Source of the DNA: an uncultured Gemmatimonadota bacterium
GTDB taxonomy: Bacteria; Gemmatimonadota; Gemmatimonadetes; Gemmatimonadales; Gemmatimonadaceae
Assembly: GCA_903882745.1 (NCBI GenBank)
Contig: CAIRYG010000007.1
Location: 101,998 to 165,997 of the forward strand
Direction of reading: 5' to 3'
Length of the DNA: 64,000 bases
Numbering within the stretch: the stretch's first letter is position 1; every line of letters begins with the position of its first letter. Below the pieces are notes generated by a model. It was not told the origin of the DNA, did not search any database, and saw only the letters and a program-made list of their open reading frames with translations. Both the position numbers and the translations under genes were made by a program. Of this stretch, positions 36,465 to 45,115 are shown piece after piece.

Positions 36465-37397
36465 TCAGGAACGGCTCTTCCGGCGTCCAGCGGTCGTCCG
36501 GTTGGGCGAGGAGAAACTCCTGAGCAGGCTCAGCATCGCGCGGTCGTTCGTGACCATGTCGTCCCCCTTCGGAGTCTCGAGCACCTTGGGGATCGTGGCC
36601 AGCCGCGGGTCGGTCATGATCGCCCGGAACGCCCCCTCGCCGATCAATCCTACCCCGATCAGTTCGTGGCGGTCCTTGTGTGAACCGAGCGGGACCTTGG
36701 AGTCGTTCAGATGCAGCAAGCCGAGCTGGTCGAGCCCCAACACGTCGTCGAACTTCGTGAAGACGCCGGCACAATCATTGGTCAGGTCGTACCCGGCGCC
36801 GAACACGTGGGCGGTGTCGAGGCAGACGCCCACCCGCTTCCGCAGAGTGGCGGGGATCCGTCCCAACAGATCGGCCATCTCCTCGAACGTGGAGCCGATC
36901 ACCGTCCCTTGGCCTGCGGTGAGTTCCATCAAGAGTCGCGTCGGGCCCACTTCCTGCTCGAGGGCCTGTACGATCCCGTCAGCGTTTCGGGCGATGCCGC
37001 TCGCGCGCTCATCCATGAAGTTGCCGGGGTGCGACACCAGGGCGTCGAGGCCGAGCGCGTGGCAGCGGCGCAGTTCCGCGGCGAAGCTGGCGATGCTCTT
37101 GGCGCGGAGCTCGGGTTCCGGCGAGGCCAAGTTGATCAGGTAGCTGTCATGCGCGTTCGTGAAGCGTACGCCGCTGCCGGCGATCGCCGCCCGGAACGCC
37201 ACCGCCGTCGCGGGCTCGACGTCGTGCTCGGCCCACCGATTGGCCTGCTTGGTGAAGAGCTGCATGGCGGTCGCACCGATCTCGTCGGCGCGGGCCGGAG
37301 CGTTGAGCACGCCGCCCGCGGTCGATATATGGGCGCCGAGCGGAGCGACCGCGGGCGCAACGGCGGCCACGGCCGCTGAAGCCTTGCGAGGGGTCAT
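36465..37397 (-). CDS. nfo: Endonuclease IV (AP endonuclease)
   Basis: 310 residues of the TIM-barrel AP endonuclease family. It cuts the backbone 5' of abasic sites in base-excision repair using a three-zinc centre. Characteristic pieces are PLGAHISTAGGVLNAPARADEI, NAHDSYLINLASPEPELR, LVSHPGNFM, LLMELTAGQGTVIGSTFEEM, VGVCLDTAHVFGAGYD, LLHLNDSKVPLGSHKDRHE and VLETPKGDD, which carry the metal-binding His, Glu and Asp. An Ala-rich N-terminus of about 18 residues is extra. The gene lies between the metal efflux cluster and envC. Confidence 0.95.
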   Translation of the reverse strand: MTPRKASAAVAAVAPAVAPLGAHISTAGGVLNAPARADEIGATAMQLFTKQANRWAEHDVEPATAVAFRAAIAGSGVRFTNAHDSYLINLASPEPELRAKSIASFAAELRRCHALGLDALVSHPGNFMDERASGIARNADGIVQALEQEVGPTRLLMELTAGQGTVIGSTFEEMADLLGRIPATLRKRVGVCLDTAHVFGAGYDLTNDCAGVFTKFDDVLGLDQLGLLHLNDSKVPLGSHKDRHELIGVGLIGEGAFRAIMTDPRLATIPKVLETPKGDDMVTNDRAMLSLLRSFSSPNRTTAGRRKSRS

Positions 37398-37421
37398 CGG
37401 GCTATCTGGGTAGCAACAGGG

Positions 37422-38642
37422 TTATCGGCGGCTCCGAAGCCACTCGAGAGGGTCCACCGCGCGGCCATTGGGGCGGATCTCGAAGTGCAGATGCGCATCG
37501 AGGTCGGGGTCCGTCTTGCCGACCGTACCCACCAGCTGCCCCTTCACGATCTTCTCCCCCTTGGTGACGCTGATCTTGCCGAGCGAAGCGTACACGGAAT
37601 AGTCGCCGCCGCCGTGCTGGATGAACACGGTCGGCCCATAGGTCCCGAAGCTCTCCGAGACGAGCGCCACCGTTCCATTCGAGACGGCCTTCACCGGAGT
37701 GCCCACCGCGGCCGCGATCCCGACCCCATTCCAGCGGATCGTCGTGTTATTGGGGTTCACCGCCTTGCCGAACCGATAGATGATGTTGCCGTCCACGGGC
37801 CAGTCGAGTCGGCCGAGGTCCGCGGTCCTCAATGTGCTGGCGACCGGCGCGCTCGCGCCCGGGCGTGCCTCGGCGCGTTTGCGCTCGGCCTCGAGTGCGG
37901 CGAGGGTGGCGGTGATGCGGGCTTCGTCGCGGGCGATCTGCTTGAGCCGGTCCTCGGTCGCCTGTTGGCGCGCCTGCACCTGAGCCAGACTCCGCGAGCG
38001 TTGCTTCTCAAGGCTCTCGAGCCGCGACTCCTCCGCCGCCTTGTCCTGGCGCGAGGTCTCCACATCGCTGCGTAGCCGTACGAGCGTCTCGCGCTGCGAG
38101 GCGATCTGCTCGCCGAGCTTCTCCACGCGGTGCACCAGCGCACGGTCACGCATGGCCACGAGATGCAGGTACTTGTATCGCGCCACGAGCGCGCCGAACG
38201 ATTGCGCGGAGAGCAACGCTTCGACGCTGTAGAGCGGGCCGCGTTTGTAGATCTCGCGCACGCGATGTTGCAGGATCGCCTTCTTCACCGCGACCTCGTC
38301 CTGGGCCCAGACGAGCCGCGTCGTCGTCTGATGCTCTTCCTCGCCGAGCGAGTTGAGCTGGCTGTCGAGCGAACGGACGACGCGCGCGGTGGCGTCGCGC
38401 TGGCGTTCGATGTTGGTGCGCTCTTCCGAGAGGTCGTGCACCGTGGACTGGAGTTCCCGTATGCGCCGTTCCAAGTCGGCGCGTTCGGCCTTGATGCGGT
38501 CGAGTTCCTCGCGTTGGCTGCGCAGCCGTTCGGCGGCCGGCGGCTGTTGCTGCGCCGCCGCCGGACGCGCGCTCACCAGCGTCATCGCGGCGATCACGAC
38601 ACGCAGGGCCCCGCGCGACACACGCCGCTGCGGCCGGATCAC
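37422..38642 (-). CDS. envC: EnvC-like murein hydrolase activator
   Basis: 406 residues. A signal peptide (ALRVVIAAMTLVSARPAAAQ) is followed by a long coiled coil (about 25-250, e.g. RLRSQREELDRIKAERADLERR in part) and a C-terminal LytM/M23 domain. The LytM active site is degenerate: the usual HxGxD is RWNGVGIA here, though AHLHFEIR keeps the HxH. EnvC is known to be a non-catalytic activator of amidases, recruited by FtsEX. The GTG start overlaps the ftsX TGA (GTGA), so the three septal genes are coupled: ftsE-ftsX-envC. Confidence 0.9.
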   Translation of the reverse strand: MIRPQRRVSRGALRVVIAAMTLVSARPAAAQQQPPAAERLRSQREELDRIKAERADLERRIRELQSTVHDLSEERTNIERQRDATARVVRSLDSQLNSLGEEEHQTTTRLVWAQDEVAVKKAILQHRVREIYKRGPLYSVEALLSAQSFGALVARYKYLHLVAMRDRALVHRVEKLGEQIASQRETLVRLRSDVETSRQDKAAEESRLESLEKQRSRSLAQVQARQQATEDRLKQIARDEARITATLAALEAERKRAEARPGASAPVASTLRTADLGRLDWPVDGNIIYRFGKAVNPNNTTIRWNGVGIAAAVGTPVKAVSNGTVALVSESFGTYGPTVFIQHGGGDYSVYASLGKISVTKGEKIVKGQLVGTVGKTDPDLDAHLHFEIRPNGRAVDPLEWLRSRR

Positions 38643-39487
38643 ACGCTCCGGAGGTGGCGACTCACGCTGAGCGCGCTCCCCACGAGTCCGAGCACGGCAC
38701 CTGCGAGCACACCGAGTACCACCAGTCGTACGTCGAAGAACTGTGCGGTGATCACGAAGCGCGTGATGAGGCTGTACGACACCCACGTCAGCAGCAACGC
38801 GAGTATCCCGCCGAACGTCCCCTTCACCGCGCCGTCGATGAGGAACGGACTCCGGATGAAGCCGTCCGTTGCGCCGACCAACCGCATGATCGAGATCTCG
38901 CGCGCGCGCGCCAGGACCGACATCCGGATCGTGGAGCCGATGATGATCACCGCCACGCCGGCGAACGCGAAGCCGAGCACGAGTCCCGCCAGCGTGGCGA
39001 TGTTCCGGATGCGATACAGCTTCTGCACCCATTCCTCGCCGTATCGGACATCGTCGGTGAAGTCATAGCTCTTCAGCCGTTCGGCGACGGCCTTCACGGT
39101 GTTCGGGTCACGGAATCCGGGCTTGAGGCGCACGTCGAGCGAGGCAGGGAGGATCCCGGCCTCGAACACATCGCTGAACTCGCCGAGTTCCTTGCGTGCG
39201 CGTACGAGTGCCTGCTCGCTCGTCACGAATGTCACCGACTGCACTTCGGGGAAGGCCCCGATGTCGCCCGCGGCCGCGCTGGTCGCCTCGGCTGACGTGC
39301 CGTCGGCCACGAACGCGCGGATCTCGACGCGGTCCTCGACCTGCGCCAGCGCCGACCGGATGTTGAGCGCGACGAGTCCGAAGAGTCCGAACGCGTAGAG
39401 CGAGAACGCGATCGTCGTGATGCTCAGCAAGCTGAGCACCGGCGAACGCTTGAAGCCGTTGAACGCTTCGCGAGTGGCGAGACTCAT
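38639..39487 (-). CDS. ftsX: Cell-division ABC permease FtsX
   Basis: 282 residues. One TM segment near the start ([22 protein letters not shown]), a periplasmic loop of about 120 residues ([15 protein letters not shown] to [10 protein letters not shown]), then three TM segments. [22 protein letters not shown] is the family signature. FtsX passes the ATPase signal from FtsE across the membrane to EnvC. It overlaps ftsE by ATGA and envC by GTGA. Confidence 0.95.
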   Translation of the reverse strand: MSLATREAFNGFKRSPVLSLLSITTIAFSLYAFGLFGLVALNIRSALAQVEDRVEIRAFVADGTSAEATSAAAGDIGAFPEVQSVTFVTSEQALVRARKELGEFSDVFEAGILPASLDVRLKPGFRDPNTVKAVAERLKSYDFTDDVRYGEEWVQKLYRIRNIATLAGLVLGFAFAGVAVIIIGSTIRMSVLARAREISIMRLVGATDGFIRSPFLIDGAVKGTFGGILALLLTWVSYSLITRFVITAQFFDVRLVVLGVLAGAVLGLVGSALSVSRHLRSV

Positions 39488-40188
39488 GCCGCGCCTCCCG
39501 CTCCGGGCGGTCCTGAGGCTGCCGCTGCCGCCGAGTCGAAGACCAACGCGCCGTGGTTCAGCTCAAGCGTCCGGCACTCGGCCCTTTTGACGAGATCCAG
39601 ATCGTGCGTGGCCATGATCACCGTGGTGCCGCTCGCATTGATGTCGCGCAGCAACTGGAAGACGCCGCGGGTGGCGCGGTCGTCGAGGTTGCCGGTGGGT
39701 TCGTCGGCGATCACGAGTACCGGATCGTTGGCGAGGGCCCGCGCGATCGCGACGCGCTGTTGCTCGCCCCCCGAGAGCTCCGCCGGGAAGGCCGTGGCCT
39801 TCGACGCGAGTCCCACCTGCGTGAGGAGACGCCCGACCTTGGGGCCGATGCTGGCCGGCGGCGCGCCCGTGACCTCGAGCGCGAACCCGATGTTGGCCTC
39901 GACCGTGCGGTCCTCGAGCAGGCGGAAGTCCTGGAAGATCACGCCGAGCTTGCGACGCAACTTGGGGACGTCGCTGCCGCGGATCGCGACGGAACTCATC
40001 CCGGCGACGCGGACCTCACCATCGCTCGGACGCTCGTCGAGATAGCACAGCTTGAGGATCGTGCTCTTGCCGGCACCACTCGGGCCGGTGAGGAACACGA
40101 ACTCGCCGCGCGCGACGTGGAAGCTGACCTCGCGCAGGGCGACTCCCGTGCGCGGGAACTCCTTGGTGACGCGGGTGAATCGGATCAT
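39484..40188 (-). CDS. ftsE: Cell-division ABC ATPase FtsE
   Basis: 234 residues. Opens [23 protein letters not shown]; Walker [10 protein letters not shown] with K41; signature [15 protein letters not shown]; Walker [15 protein letters not shown]. It is the cytosolic ATPase of the FtsEX complex. The 3 bp gap to the upstream PLP-enzyme gene means it is probably expressed from the long minus-strand operon that begins further upstream. An Ala/Gly-rich C-terminal tail is extra. Confidence 0.95.
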   Translation of the reverse strand: MIRFTRVTKEFPRTGVALREVSFHVARGEFVFLTGPSGAGKSTILKLCYLDERPSDGEVRVAGMSSVAIRGSDVPKLRRKLGVIFQDFRLLEDRTVEANIGFALEVTGAPPASIGPKVGRLLTQVGLASKATAFPAELSGGEQQRVAIARALANDPVLVIADEPTGNLDDRATRGVFQLLRDINASGTTVIMATHDLDLVKRAECRTLELNHGALVFDSAAAAASGPPGAGGAA

Positions 40189-40191
40189 CCG

Positions 40192-41349
40192 TTACTTGAG
40201 TGCCTGCTCGAGGTCAGCGATCAGGTCGTCGGCATCTTCGATGCCGACGCTGATGCGCAGGAATCCGTCGGGGATCCCGATGCGTGCACGGGCCTCCGAC
40301 GTCATGTGCGTGTGCGACGTGTAGCGCGGCTCGCTCACGAGCGAGTCCACGCCGCCAAGGCTCGCCGCGTGCGTGAAGATCCGGAGTCGCTTGAGGAACC
40401 GCTCGGTGGCGCGCGCGCCGCCAGCGAGTTCGATCGCCATCATACCGCCATAACCGTCGAGGGTCGCGGCGGCCACGGTGTGGTCGGGATGCGTGGTGAG
40501 CCCGGGATAGTGCACTTTGCGGATCGCCTTCGCGCCGGTGCACCACTCCGCGATGCGTTGGGCGTTCGTGTTCTGCCGCTGCACACGCACGTCGAGCGTC
40601 TTCACGCCGCGCTCGAGCAGCCAGCAGGCGAACGGATCGGGGGCCGCGCCCCAGAGCATCATCTTTTGCCGGACTTCCTGGATGTACGAATCGGTCCCGA
40701 TGACGACTCCGCCGAGCACGTCGTGGTGCCCGTTGAGGTACTTGGTGGCCGAGTGGATCACCACGTCGGCGCCATGTTCGAGCGGGCGGAAGTTCACGGG
40801 GCTCGCGAAGGTCGAATCGACCACAAGCGCGAGGCCGTTCTCATGCGTGAGCGCCGACACCGGGCGGAAGTCCACCACGCGGGTGGTCGGATTCACCGGC
40901 GACTCAAGGAAGATCGCGCGGGTCGTCTTGCGCATCTTCTTGCGCCACTCGCGCGGTTCGAACGGGTTCACCAGGGTGACGTCGATGCCGAGGCCGACGA
41001 ACTCCTCGGTGAAGAGCCGATGCGTGCCACCGTAGATGAGCGAACTCGAGAGGAGATGGTCGCCGGGGCGGAGCAGGGTGAGCATCGCGCAGGCCGTCGC
41101 CGCCATTCCGCTGCCGAGTAACAGCGCGCCTTCCGCGCCCTCGAGCATCGCGAGTCGCTTCTGGAGGCGTTCGACGTTCGGCGTGTTCGCGTATCGTGTG
41201 TAGCGGAGCCCATCGGCGCTGCCGATCTCCTGCACGTAATTCACCGACTGCACGATCGGCGGCACGACCGGATCGCCCGCATGCCGCGGATCGGCGGCGC
41301 CGTGAAGCGCGAGTGTGGAGAGGGCGAGCGGGTCCTTCTTCTTGCTCAT
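40192..41349 (-). CDS. Cys/Met metabolism PLP-dependent enzyme (cystathionine gamma-lyase/synthase type)
   Basis: 385 residues of the cystathionine family. LLLGSGMAATACAML, SSSLIYGGTHRLF and VVDSTFASPV bind cofactor and substrate. The PLP lysine is K203 in SATKYLNGHHD. It could be cystathionine gamma-synthase, gamma-lyase, beta-lyase or methionine gamma-lyase; sequence alone does not separate these. It sits between a small gene (13 bp) and ftsE (3 bp) on the same strand, an odd metabolic insert in a cell-division operon. A GAGGAG lies near its ATG. Confidence 0.9.
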   Translation of the reverse strand: MSKKKDPLALSTLALHGAADPRHAGDPVVPPIVQSVNYVQEIGSADGLRYTRYANTPNVERLQKRLAMLEGAEGALLLGSGMAATACAMLTLLRPGDHLLSSSLIYGGTHRLFTEEFVGLGIDVTLVNPFEPREWRKKMRKTTRAIFLESPVNPTTRVVDFRPVSALTHENGLALVVDSTFASPVNFRPLEHGADVVIHSATKYLNGHHDVLGGVVIGTDSYIQEVRQKMMLWGAAPDPFACWLLERGVKTLDVRVQRQNTNAQRIAEWCTGAKAIRKVHYPGLTTHPDHTVAAATLDGYGGMMAIELAGGARATERFLKRLRIFTHAASLGGVDSLVSEPRYTSHTHMTSEARARIGIPDGFLRISVGIEDADDLIADLEQALK

Positions 41350-41362
41350 CCGGAGGAACTCC

Positions 41363-41662
41363 TCAGGCCAGCGAGGGAGGAAGCACGGGCCGATCGGCCG
41401 TGGCCTTCACCAGCCGAACGATCTCGGACAGTGTGACGCCCGCGAGATCGCGGACCACAACGCCGCCGCGCGGCACCGTGTCATCGATCATCACTGGGGC
41501 TAAGTCATGACGACGTGGCCCGTACACCCAGACGAACTCGCCATCCACAACGGCACGCAGCGCGGCGTCATCGCTGCGCAGTCGCACCAGCGGCCCTCGG
41601 TCAGGGTCGCCTCGGCGTGTGGCGATGTAGCCCATAACCTGCAACGGCGGATTGAAGGCCAT
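41363..41662 (-). CDS. Small hypothetical protein coupled to the STAS genes
   Basis: 99 residues, no family recognised. The ATG shares a base with the upstream stop (TAATG). The sequence starts with a basic, strand-rich part (VMGYIATRRGDPDRGPLVRLRSDD), has a central VVDGEFVWVYGPRRHDLAPVMIDD and ends VVVRDLAGVTLSEIVRLVKATADRPVLPPSLA. It has no signal peptide or membrane segment. Its position as the last of four overlapping genes suggests it belongs to the STAS/ATPase system, perhaps as the output or binding partner. Confidence 0.65.
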   Translation of the reverse strand: MAFNPPLQVMGYIATRRGDPDRGPLVRLRSDDAALRAVVDGEFVWVYGPRRHDLAPVMIDDTVPRGGVVVRDLAGVTLSEIVRLVKATADRPVLPPSLA

Positions 41663-42216
41663 TAGTGCAACGACCCCAAGGGGTGATAGCCCTGCTCGGC
41701 GTGTCGCACGAGATGGCGCGAATGGAGCAGCTCCAAAATCTGCTCTGTATCAGTGTGCGCTCGTCCGGCACGGGTTGCGAGCGCCTGCACGGTGGTGCCG
41801 CCGGTGGCGTACACCAACTCCCACATCAACCGTTCGTCGTCATTCACCGCGCCCACGAGTCGCGCACCGCCGTCGGCGAAATGCACAACTATCGCGAGCC
41901 CGTGATGATGCAGCACATCCTCGATCGCCTCGAGGTGATGGTCGGTGATGCCATGGAAAATTACCAAGCCGCAGGTGCGGGCCGGTGCGCCGTGCGGAGG
42001 ATCAAGCAACAACTTCGCGACGATTTCATCCGCGCAGGAGAAATCCATCATCCCGATCTGCGAGAAATCGAGCGTCGCGGTCTCGTCGGCGGGGAGCGCC
42101 GCGAGTTCGAGCTCAATGCACTGCCGCACCGCCGCGCCCGTGGATCGTGTCACCAGGTTGCGGTAGGGCAAGTTCGCGGAGTTCCGGAGCACACTCCCCA
42201 CATCAATGCGGGTCAT
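41662..42216 (-). CDS. STAS-like domain protein with C-terminal winged-helix
   Basis: 184 residues. The first two thirds look like the STAS-like/DUF4325 fold: ETATLDFSQIGMMDFSCADEIVAKLL (about 45-70) carries the Ser at the place where SpoIIAA-type proteins are phosphorylated, followed by GLVIFHGITDHHLEAIEDVL. The last 45 residues (TTVQALATRAGRAHTDTEQILELLHSR, in two pieces) read as a winged helix. STAS plus DNA-binding helix in one chain would let a partner-switch act directly on transcription; that is inference. It overlaps the upstream ATPase gene by ATGA. Confidence 0.7.
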   Translation of the reverse strand: MTRIDVGSVLRNSANLPYRNLVTRSTGAAVRQCIELELAALPADETATLDFSQIGMMDFSCADEIVAKLLLDPPHGAPARTCGLVIFHGITDHHLEAIEDVLHHHGLAIVVHFADGGARLVGAVNDDERLMWELVYATGGTTVQALATRAGRAHTDTEQILELLHSRHLVRHAEQGYHPLGSLH

Positions 42217-43109
42217 GGCGTGCCGCCTGCGAGCTCACCGGGAATAATCACGCGCAGCTGAGCGCCCGGAAAATACGGCAAGTTTTCCTGCAGTGGCACG
42301 CTGTCGTCCCAGGTCGGAATAAGGCCAATGCGTGCCGTTCCGCTCCGGATGGTGAGCATCCCATTGCGCCTGCCGATATAGCCGCGGGTGCCCTTGAGCC
42401 CCTGTCCACGGCCCGCGTCGGGGAATCGGCTCACACCTTGGATCAGCGCGGTCTCCAGGGCGAGTCCGTCGCCCCACCGGTCGGTGATCGGCCGGCGGTT
42501 CCCCATCTCGAGCGAGCGACGGAATCCCATACCCGGATCACACACCACGATCTCGGCCACCCAGCGGCCGGCCAAGCGCTGGCGATACTGATAGGCCTGC
42601 GCCATCACCCACCCGGCGTGCCCGGCGTGATCCACGATGTTCTGCACGGTTTCCGAGAGCGCCATCGTGAAGCCCATCTGCGCGCGCGGCTCAAGCTTGA
42701 GTCGCGTGGTCAGAATGTGCCGCGCCTGTTCGGCAATGCGCTCGACCACGAGGTGCACATCGGCCGCCGCGGCAATCGGCGTGATGCCGAGCAGCTTGTC
42801 CCCTTCATCGGTGGAGCGCACACGCGGCACGCTCCCCTGAATGTCGAACAGCTCTTCCGCGTAGCGGAAGAATCCGGCGCGACTCCAGTAGGTCGAGACG
42901 TTGCCGTCGATCGGGGGGAGAAATGTCGCCTTCTGTGCGCGCGTCTGCCCCAACGTCAGCATTGCCGTCAGGCCGTACGGTGTCCCGAACGTGCAGTGAC
43001 GCGCGTCCACGATGATCTTGGCATCGTCGGGCTGTGACGCGAGCTGTTCGAGCACATGCTCGAAGCCCTTGTCATCGAGTGACGGCGGAACAATGATGAC
43101 GGCAGTCAC
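42213..43109 (-). CDS. STAS-like domain fused to GHKL (anti-sigma-type) ATPase
   Basis: 298 residues. An N-terminal STAS-like part (IIVPPSLDDKGFEHVLEQL ... DARHCTFGTPYGLTAML, about 1-90) is joined to a histidine-kinase-type ATPase fold. The N box is ALSETVQNIVDHAG with E153 and N157, the G1 motif is VVCDPGMGF (D191), and GRGQGLKG at 233-240 is the glycine loop. There is no phospho-acceptor His domain, so it resembles RsbW/SpoIIAB switch kinases or sensor ATPases rather than two-component kinases. Substrate candidate: the STAS protein encoded next, overlapping by 4 bp. Confidence 0.75.
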   Translation of the reverse strand: MTAVIIVPPSLDDKGFEHVLEQLASQPDDAKIIVDARHCTFGTPYGLTAMLTLGQTRAQKATFLPPIDGNVSTYWSRAGFFRYAEELFDIQGSVPRVRSTDEGDKLLGITPIAAAADVHLVVERIAEQARHILTTRLKLEPRAQMGFTMALSETVQNIVDHAGHAGWVMAQAYQYRQRLAGRWVAEIVVCDPGMGFRRSLEMGNRRPITDRWGDGLALETALIQGVSRFPDAGRGQGLKGTRGYIGRRNGMLTIRSGTARIGLIPTWDDSVPLQENLPYFPGAQLRVIIPGELAGGTP

Positions 43110-44101
43110 GAGCGGTGCAACTCTCCCCGTAGATAGTGGGCCAAACCGGTAGCGCCGCGATGCTCCACGTTGCGCGCCGCTGCAGACAGCGCGCGCTGCA
43201 TCGCTACAGACATAATATCACCGGCGACGAGTCTCGAGAAATATGTCGCCCCCCACACGTCGCCGCATCCGGTGGGATCGCCACCGTCGGGCGCTTGCGC
43301 CAGCGACGGCGGCACCAAGGCCGTGCGCACCGCGCCGAAGGCGCTGGGGGCTGTCGCGTGGCGCGACACTGTCACGTCTGCAAGCTGTTCGAAGCCCGGC
43401 GCGGCGAAATACACCACCCCCCGCGCGCCGAGTGTGACCACCAAGTTCTGCACGCCGGCGCCGAGCGCCATCGCCGCGAGGGCCATCCCGTCGGGCGCCA
43501 TCATGGCCAGCTCATCCTCATTCACCTGCACGATGTCAAAGCACCGACACCACGCCGCCACATCGGCAAGCGGCTGATAGGTGCGCAGACCGTCGGCTTG
43601 CACTGCCAACACCAGCGAATGCAAATCGCAATAGATGGGGCCGCGGTAATGCTGCCGGAGCAGCTGCGCCGTCTCCAAATCGAGCTCGAACCCGCTGATC
43701 AGGTTCACATAGAGCGCGTCCAAATCCTTGAGGAGCGGCTTCAGCCCAGCCCAACTCCACCCCGGCACACCGCCCGTGAGGACCTCGCTCCGCCGCTCCG
43801 CATCGCGATAAAACAGCTCCACGCGATTGTTGCGATACGGCACCTCAATTGGCTGTGCGTCTGGCGCCACGTGCCGCAGCGACCGTAAGAACTCCCGCGC
43901 CTGCGGCGCGAGATCGTCGCCAACCTTGACCAGCGGCACGAGATCCCAGTCGTCGGGGAGCGCGGCATCGCACGCACTCAGGGCATAGGTAATGCCGCCC
44001 CACTCCTCAATCGGCGCGCGACGGGTGTCGCGCCCATGAATCACATCCCACACAAAGGTGCCGATGACGCCCAAGCGTCGGCGTCGCGCCGGTGCGGTCA
44101 C
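43106..44101 (-). CDS. PfkB-family carbohydrate kinase
   Basis: 331 residues from GTG 44101. RLGVIGTFVWDVIHGRDT is the N-terminal strand-turn; IVQVNEDELAMM (about 190-200) and GGDPTGCGDVWGATYF (catalytic Asp281) are the PfkB signatures. It phosphorylates a sugar or nucleoside with ATP; substrate unknown. GTGA overlap with the ROK gene and ATGA overlap with the STAS-ATPase gene make it the bridge between two sugar-kinase genes and the regulatory module. Confidence 0.88.
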   Translation of the reverse strand: MTAPARRRRLGVIGTFVWDVIHGRDTRRAPIEEWGGITYALSACDAALPDDWDLVPLVKVGDDLAPQAREFLRSLRHVAPDAQPIEVPYRNNRVELFYRDAERRSEVLTGGVPGWSWAGLKPLLKDLDALYVNLISGFELDLETAQLLRQHYRGPIYCDLHSLVLAVQADGLRTYQPLADVAAWCRCFDIVQVNEDELAMMAPDGMALAAMALGAGVQNLVVTLGARGVVYFAAPGFEQLADVTVSRHATAPSAFGAVRTALVPPSLAQAPDGGDPTGCGDVWGATYFSRLVAGDIMSVAMQRALSAAARNVEHRGATGLAHYLRGELHRS

Positions 44102-45096
44102 GCCCCGACAGGATGCTGCGCGAGGAACGTCGCGACGGCACCCACCGTCCCCGCAGTCCCGCCCAACATTCCGGGCACAATGCGGCACGCCTCCACCGAC
44201 GGCTTAAACGCCCGACGCCGGACCTCGGCGCGCAACGGCCGGAACAGATCTTCGCCCGCCTGCGCAACGCCACCGGCCAGTACCACCACCTCGGGGTTGA
44301 ACAGATTCAGCAAGTTCGCAATACCCGTCCCAAGGAAGCGCGCCGTTTCGCGCACCACCTCGCGCGCGACGTCATCACCCTTGGCGGACGCATCGTACAC
44401 CATCTGTGCCGTGATGTTGGCGAGATCGCCACCACACATCGCCGTCAGCTGCGAATGCTCGCCACCGGCCATCCGCTCGCGCGCACGCTCCGCGGTCGCT
44501 GGTCCAGAGGCATACGCTTCCAAACAGCCATAGTTGCCGCACTTGCAGCGTCGGCCATTGGCGTCGATAGTCGTGTGCCCAATCTCACCGGCCGCATCGC
44601 TCGATCCATGAAAGAGCTTGCCGTTCAGAATCAGCCCGCCACCAATGCCGGTGCCAATCGTCATCCCCACCACATTCTGCGCACCCTTGCCGGCGCCCAC
44701 CCACCACTCAGCGAGCGTCGCGCAGTTGGCATCGTTGTCGAGTACGCCGGGGAGCTTCACCACCTCGGAGATTCGGTCACGCAGCGGGAAGTTCGTCCAA
44801 CCAAGATTCGGCGTGGTGATCACGAGTCCCTTTTCACGGTCGAGCGGCCCCGGGGATCCAATTCCAACGCCCGCAAAGTCGGCGCGCGTCGCACCGGTCT
44901 CCGCAATCGTCTGCGCAATCACCGACTCAATGCTGTCCGTAATCCGCTTCACCACCGCATCTGCGCCTTCAGCCGCGAGTGTCGGGACGGCGCGCATCGC
45001 AATCTGGCGCGTGCCGTCGGCAGGCATAGCCCCAACAGAAATCTTGGTGCCGCCGAGGTCAACACCGACGACGTACGTGGTAGAAAGGCGAGGCAT
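44098..45096 (-). CDS. ROK-family sugar kinase (glucokinase-like)
   Basis: 332 residues. YVVGVDLGGTKISVG is the ATP phosphate loop, NDANCATLAEWWVGAGKG holds the catalytic Asp, and CKCGNYGCLEAYAS is the zinc-binding ROK signature. GTGIGGGLILNGKLFHG and GEIGHTT fit glucokinases. It likely phosphorylates glucose or a similar hexose in the cytosol. ATG 45096 (MPRLSTTY) was chosen over upstream in-frame starts that run into the GT9 gene. It starts 19 bp after GT9 and overlaps the PfkB gene. Confidence 0.92.
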   Translation of the reverse strand: MPRLSTTYVVGVDLGGTKISVGAMPADGTRQIAMRAVPTLAAEGADAVVKRITDSIESVIAQTIAETGATRADFAGVGIGSPGPLDREKGLVITTPNLGWTNFPLRDRISEVVKLPGVLDNDANCATLAEWWVGAGKGAQNVVGMTIGTGIGGGLILNGKLFHGSSDAAGEIGHTTIDANGRRCKCGNYGCLEAYASGPATAERARERMAGGEHSQLTAMCGGDLANITAQMVYDASAKGDDVAREVVRETARFLGTGIANLLNLFNPEVVVLAGGVAQAGEDLFRPLRAEVRRRAFKPSVEACRIVPGMLGGTAGTVGAVATFLAQHPVGA

Positions 45097-45115
45097 GGAA
45101 AGAAAGATGGGGGGA

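Noticed and set aside
36121..37143. A 340-codon plus-strand ORF opposite nfo.
   Set aside because: Shadow of nfo, whose metal-binding motifs are all in place on the minus strand.
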